A stretch of DNA of 64,000 nucleotides from Paenibacillus sp. Root444D2 (GTDB lineage: Bacteria > Bacillota > Bacilli > Paenibacillales > NBRC-103111), in assembly GCF_001426375.1 (NCBI RefSeq), contig NZ_LMEO01000015.1:265-64264 (forward strand), in the 5' to 3' direction. Below, in pieces: positions 61,214 through 64,000 of the stretch (its first letter is position 1; every line of letters starts with the position of its first letter). The notes below the pieces were generated by a model. It ran no database searches. It was not told the origin of the DNA and saw only the letters and a list, made by a program, of their open reading frames with translations. Both the position numbers and the translations under genes were made by a program.

Positions 61214-61837
61214 TTAGTTGTTGATATAGCGTTCGAAAATGTAACCGAAATCCTTGACCTTTAACTCAGAGTGCTTAGTCTTCAACCAATTGTAAGTAGA
61301 TTCGTTGATTGCATCGAATTGGGCTACAGGGGAAGTAGTTTGAGTTGTGATACGGCCTGTCGCTTCTTTAGCAATAACTACGCTTTGCTTCGCGTAACCA
61401 AACAAGTCCTCGTTATGTGCTACCGTCTCAGAAATCTTAATTAAGGCTTTATACAAGTCTTTGATCTGCTCAATTTGCTTCTTGTCCACATCAATTGAGA
61501 AGTTGACGTCACCGATAACGAACTTGATCTCGACGTCAAGATCGATAGTTCCTGCAGTTTCCAAATACACCTTGGAAATTGCATTTGTGTGGTAGCTGTA
61601 ACGTTTCAGCATACGCTTGCTGCTAATAGCACTATCTCCATCAAGGTGGATTAGGGCAAAGTTGGTAAAGCAGTATTCGTCTTTCTTAGACTTAATAATG
61701 AAGAAAATCTTCTCGCCATCCTCATGCATGACATAATCATCTGAATCTACCTTGTCGAAATCACTCGGACTAATTACCTTACCGATATCACTTAAACCTA
61801 ATGCATCTGCCGCAAACTTCTTGAACAATGGAATCAT
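61214..61837 (-). CDS. yvbH: PH-domain protein of the YvbH family
   Basis: 207 residues, close to Bacillus YvbH: FKKFAADALGLSDIGKVISP at the start, DYVMHEDGEKIFFIIKSKKD, a bacterial PH fold to about 125 (YLETAGTIDLDVEIKF), and the C-terminal helical oligomerisation part ending KDFGYIFERYINN. Function unknown; bacterial PH proteins of this type may assemble into rings. Start ATG at 61837. Intact; single gene apart from the epimerase fragment behind it. Confidence 0.88.
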   Translation of the reverse strand: MIPLFKKFAADALGLSDIGKVISPSDFDKVDSDDYVMHEDGEKIFFIIKSKKDEYCFTNFALIHLDGDSAISSKRMLKRYSYHTNAISKVYLETAGTIDLDVEIKFVIGDVNFSIDVDKKQIEQIKDLYKALIKISETVAHNEDLFGYAKQSVVIAKEATGRITTQTTSPVAQFDAINESTYNWLKTKHSELKVKDFGYIFERYINN

Positions 61838-62015
61838 CCTCTCATTTTGGAAATAAGGATAAGTTGGTATTCAACTCGGGAATTAGAAAAACCGATCCTT
61901 AGTGTTACCCTATTATACATTAATGGTAGATTTCACATAAGTAGTTGGATTGCAGTGATTAGAGTGTTATGAGTCCTAATTATATCAGGAAAAGCTTTAG
62001 ACTGTTGATCGTATC

Positions 62016-62095
62016 CTGCCCTTTACCGAAATGAAACCAAAAAAGGAGCTGCTTTTATGCTGCTGCTCCTTTTTTGGTTTCCATTAGATTAATTC
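62016..62095 (-). repeat. CGTTAG cassette element, copy 23
   Basis: CTGCCCTTTACCGAAATGAA, hairpin AAAAAAGGAGCTGC..GCTGCTCCTTTTTT, then CCATTAGATTAATTCAAAAC. The elements reappear here after a 38-kb gap. Confidence 0.7.
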
Positions 62096-62127
62096 AAAAC
62101 TATCAAGGCTCTTATTCTATTCTCAAA

Positions 62128-62334
62128 TTACAAGTCACAATAGGCTGTAGTGTTAAAACTTTCCGGACCGATCCGAATTGGCTGCGTGCTGTTAGAACTT
62201 ACAAATGCGGAATAAATAAGCTCGTTGTTAGGCGGGGCTGGAACGTTGTAATCGGATCCACTAACGTTAAAGGGAAAGATAAGCGCTCCATCAGTTCCGA
62301 TTCCGGGTATTGTTAAGTTGGCGGAATAGACCAA
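62128..62334 (-). pseudogene. C-terminal remnant of an unknown protein
   Basis: The frame reads NPLVYSANLTIPGIG, then ALIFPFNVSGSDYNVPAPPN and IYSAFVSSNSTQPIRIGPES, a beta-rich composition. It lacks a ribosome binding site before the TTG, and a TAA lies a few codons upstream, so it looks like the end of a longer gene. Followed 33 bp later by cassette element copy 23. Family not recognised. Confidence 0.4.
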
Positions 62335-62400
62335 TGGATTGGTGAATAATCTTTACAATATATGAAACTAGCAGAGACAATTCTTGGATGATAGTCCTCC

Positions 62401-62628
62401 TTAAAAGAGAAAAAAATACCCGCATGTGTTGAGCAATTCTGCCCGTTTGCCAATTTCGTCTACATTGTTTAAGTCAAACTCGAAATAATCGATGTTATTA
62501 CATTTTGAAATTAAAGTATCATTCTTTCTCCTCGAAATACAAATCAGATGATGTTCTGGATCAATGAGTTGTTCAGCAATTGCTTCGCCAAGGCCGCGAG
62601 ATGTACCAGAAATAATAAAATACTTCAA
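62401..62628 (-). pseudogene. N-terminal fragment of a short-chain dehydrogenase/reductase
   Basis: LKYFIISGTSRGLGEAIAEQ contains the TGxxxGxG-type cofactor motif (SGTSRGLGE), followed by LICISRRKND and DYFEFDLNNVDEIGK, the sepiapterin-reductase-like pattern. The protein ends after about 75 residues in unrelated sequence (CGYFFLF), so the catalytic YxxxK part is missing. Start TTG at 62628 with AAGGA about 9 nt upstream. Confidence 0.7.
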
Positions 62629-62713
62629 CTGTACCATTCCTTATAACTTAGTACCAGGTACTAATACCTTAATTCCTGCGGCATTTTCGCAGTGGTCTAT
62701 TGTTGAGCTAATC

Positions 62714-62734
62714 TGCCCGTTATTTTAATTGATG
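62714..62734 (-). repeat. CGTTAG cassette element, copy 24 (left half)
   Basis: CTGCCCGTTATTTTAATTGA, left half only, 77 bp upstream of the SDR fragment. 62638-63005 contains no gene; it holds this half element and the TTCTTGTC-type element. Confidence 0.55.
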
Positions 62735-62761
62735 CGCTTCCAACTTCCTACTTGAATGAGA

Positions 62762-62922
62762 TAATGTTCTTGTCAATCGGTACCGGTAACCAGTCCATAT
62801 TCTTGGCCTCGATCGCAATCGGAACAAATTGTTGTCTTTGAGAAATGACAAGAATTTATTCCGATAAAGTAAAAAAATCCGCAATTTCTGCGGATGCTTA
62901 TCGGTCTATATTCTTGTCACTA
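62762..62922 (-). repeat. TTCTTGTC-type interspersed element, copy 2
   Basis: ATGTTCTTGTC near 62767, then ATGACAAGAATTTATTCCG (about 62847), hairpin AATCCGCAATTTCTGCGGAT, and TATATTCTTGTCA (about 62910-62922). Same order of parts as 22777-22868: inverted GACAAGAA/TTCTTGTC arms around a terminator-like hairpin. Confidence 0.6.
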
Positions 62923-63005
62923 GACAGCAGTCGTAAGCTAGACTATTCACCCCCTACTTACTACTTACCAATTTTGTTAATAGATGCATGCCCAGTTCCC
63001 CATCC

Positions 63006-63097
63006 CTAAGCTACCGGCTCCTCCTCCATCCACTTCTTCATACTATCTAAAGGATGAAATCCTGCGAATTCATGAGTCTGAGTGAGGAAACTGAATC
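63006..63097 (-). pseudogene. Possible C-terminal remnant of a gene
   Basis: An open stretch reading FSFLTQTHEFAGFHPLDSMK then KWMEEEPVA and a stop. It looks protein-like but has no start or recognisable family. Low confidence. Confidence 0.2.
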
Positions 63098-63125
63098 ATT
63101 TCGCGGGATCGTAACGCGGCTGTAA

Positions 63126-63171
63126 CAGTTGTTTCATTTAGCAGTTGTTTCATTTAGCAGTTGTTTCATTT
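63126..63171. repeat. Three tandem copies of a 16-bp unit at the fbp 3' end
   Basis: CAGTTGTTTCATTTAG at 63126-63141 and 63142-63157, and a third, CAGTTGTTTCATTT, at 63158-63171 that includes the fbp stop codon. Slippage product; no function evident. Confidence 0.8.
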
Positions 63172-64000
63172 CATGTAGCGATATTCCAGGAGATTCTTCA
63201 AATTTGAGATTTTCTGCAGCAGCTTCTCCCCGACATTGGTTTCCCTCACCAGCTTCCGCTCCAGTTCTTTGTCCACCAGCCTTTTTACCGACAATACGTC
63301 CGTTCCGTTACATAGCACATCTTCTTTTGAAATAAATTTCTGATGGGCAACGAGCTGCATGCCAAAGGAATTATACAACAAGGTATATCCGGCGATGCCC
63401 GTTGTGGATTGATAGGCTTTGGAAAAACCGCCGTCAATGACAACCATTTTCCCGTTTGCTTTAACGGGGTTCTCTCCACGAATTTCTTTAACTGGCGTGT
63501 GGCCGTTAATGATATGTCCATGATCCGGATTCATATCAAATTCCAGCAGGATTTTCCGGCAGATATCCTCATTTTCACGCAAATGGTAATAAGGGTTCTT
63601 TCTCTCCTTATAGGTTTCTTTATCTTGGATAAAGTACCGTTCAAAGGTGGTCATTTCTCTCTTTCCAAATAGCGAGGAACATTCCCCTGTCCAGATGTAC
63701 CATACCATATCCGTAGCCAGATCATCCGTCTCTTCCGGATGCGCAAAGGCGTAACGTAAATAATATTCAAAAACATCGAGCAGCTTACGGCCCGAATAAG
63801 TCTTGTCTTCAATCTGCATTACTTCCATGTTTCCTTCTTCATCCAAAGGAATACAGCCGTGAAATAACAAATTCCCGTTGTATTTTAGATAAAGGCTGCC
63901 CTTTTTCATAAAAAATTTCATATGTCTGGCCAGCTTTTCGGAATGCTGAACGGAGAAAAGCAGCTTTTCCATCACCTGCTGTTCTTCCTCCAGCAATTTT
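63166..64000 (-). CDS. fbp: Class III fructose-1,6-bisphosphatase, C-terminal part (cut by window edge)
   Basis: About 278 residues of the Firmicutes FBPase (full length about 640-670): [66 protein letters not shown] and [20 protein letters not shown]. The NGHTPV and DGG elements belong to the metallophosphatase-type active site. It hydrolyses fructose-1,6-bisphosphate in gluconeogenesis. The frame is open to the window end, so the start and N-terminal domain are outside. C-terminus ends YRYMK within a short tandem repeat. Confidence 0.93.
   Translation of the reverse strand, partial: KLLEEEQQVMEKLLFSVQHSEKLARHMKFFMKKGSLYLKYNGNLLFHGCIPLDEEGNMEVMQIEDKTYSGRKLLDVFEYYLRYAFAHPEETDDLATDMVWYIWTGECSSLFGKREMTTFERYFIQDKETYKERKNPYYHLRENEDICRKILLEFDMNPDHGHIINGHTPVKEIRGENPVKANGKMVVIDGGFSKAYQSTTGIAGYTLLYNSFGMQLVAHQKFISKEDVLCNGTDVLSVKRLVDKELERKLVRETNVGEKLLQKISNLKNLLEYRYMK

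Overview
The window looks like a chromosomal segment from a Paenibacillaceae bacterium, most likely Paenibacillus. The reasons are a Firmicutes class III fructose-1,6-bisphosphatase, a YvbH-type protein, a LysM-Gmad2 protein, DUF3231, AGGAGG-type ribosome binding sites, and repeated pairing of sugar ABC transporters with YesM/YesN-type (AraC-output) two-component systems. No rRNA, tRNA or CRISPR array was seen.

Region A (1-590) is the start of an IS110-family element cut by the window edge. Its non-coding end carries an exact 100-bp tandem duplication and a long hairpin that could be part of a bridge RNA.

Region B (about 2.2-23.4 kb, resuming at 62.0-62.9 kb) is a mosaic of small unrelated genes: Nudix, HAD, LysE, GNAT, DHFR-like, SUKH, phytoene-synthase-like, MOSC, P-loop kinase, metallophosphoesterase, aminoglycoside-phosphotransferase-like, beta-lactamase-like, LysM and small membrane proteins. 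Most lie on the minus strand. Nearly every one is followed, 0-60 bp after its stop codon, by a conserved element in one fixed orientation. On the plus strand an element reads CTGCCCGTTAG-TTGAA, then a variable terminator-like hairpin, then TTGAACTAACG-(3-6 nt)-CGTTAG. About 24 full or partial copies are visible, including three with a longer conserved body, and a second family built on TTCTTGTC/GACAAGAA occurs at two places. The layout (one gene plus one structured 3' site) resembles an integron cassette array, but no integrase is present here. Several genes in it are broken by single-base slips or in-frame amber codons.

Region C (about 23.4-61.2 kb) has none of these elements and reads as one carbohydrate-utilisation locus. 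It holds a LacI regulator; a ribose/YtfQ-type importer (SBP-permease-ATPase) with its own sensor module (kinase, regulator, second SBP); a CUT1 importer (SBP, two permeases) with an intracellular GH172/DUF2961 enzyme and a second sensor module; ribulokinase, L-fucose/D-arabinose isomerase and FucU-type mutarotase genes; a second GH172 gene and a divergent AraC regulator; an Opp/Dpp-type five-gene importer; a third two-component system; and a large secreted DUF4185-like protein with C-terminal binding modules. The combination suggests D-arabinose-containing glycans as substrate: secreted endo-cleavage, import of oligosaccharides and monosaccharide, cytosolic GH172 hydrolysis, D-arabinose to D-ribulose (FucI) and D-ribulose to D-ribulose-5-phosphate (kinase). 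No fuculose-phosphate aldolase or ribulose-phosphate epimerase gene is seen, which fits D-arabinose better than L-fucose or L-arabinose. This is inference from gene content.

Region D (61.2-64 kb) holds yvbH, gene remnants, further repeat elements and the 3' part of fbp, which runs off the window end.
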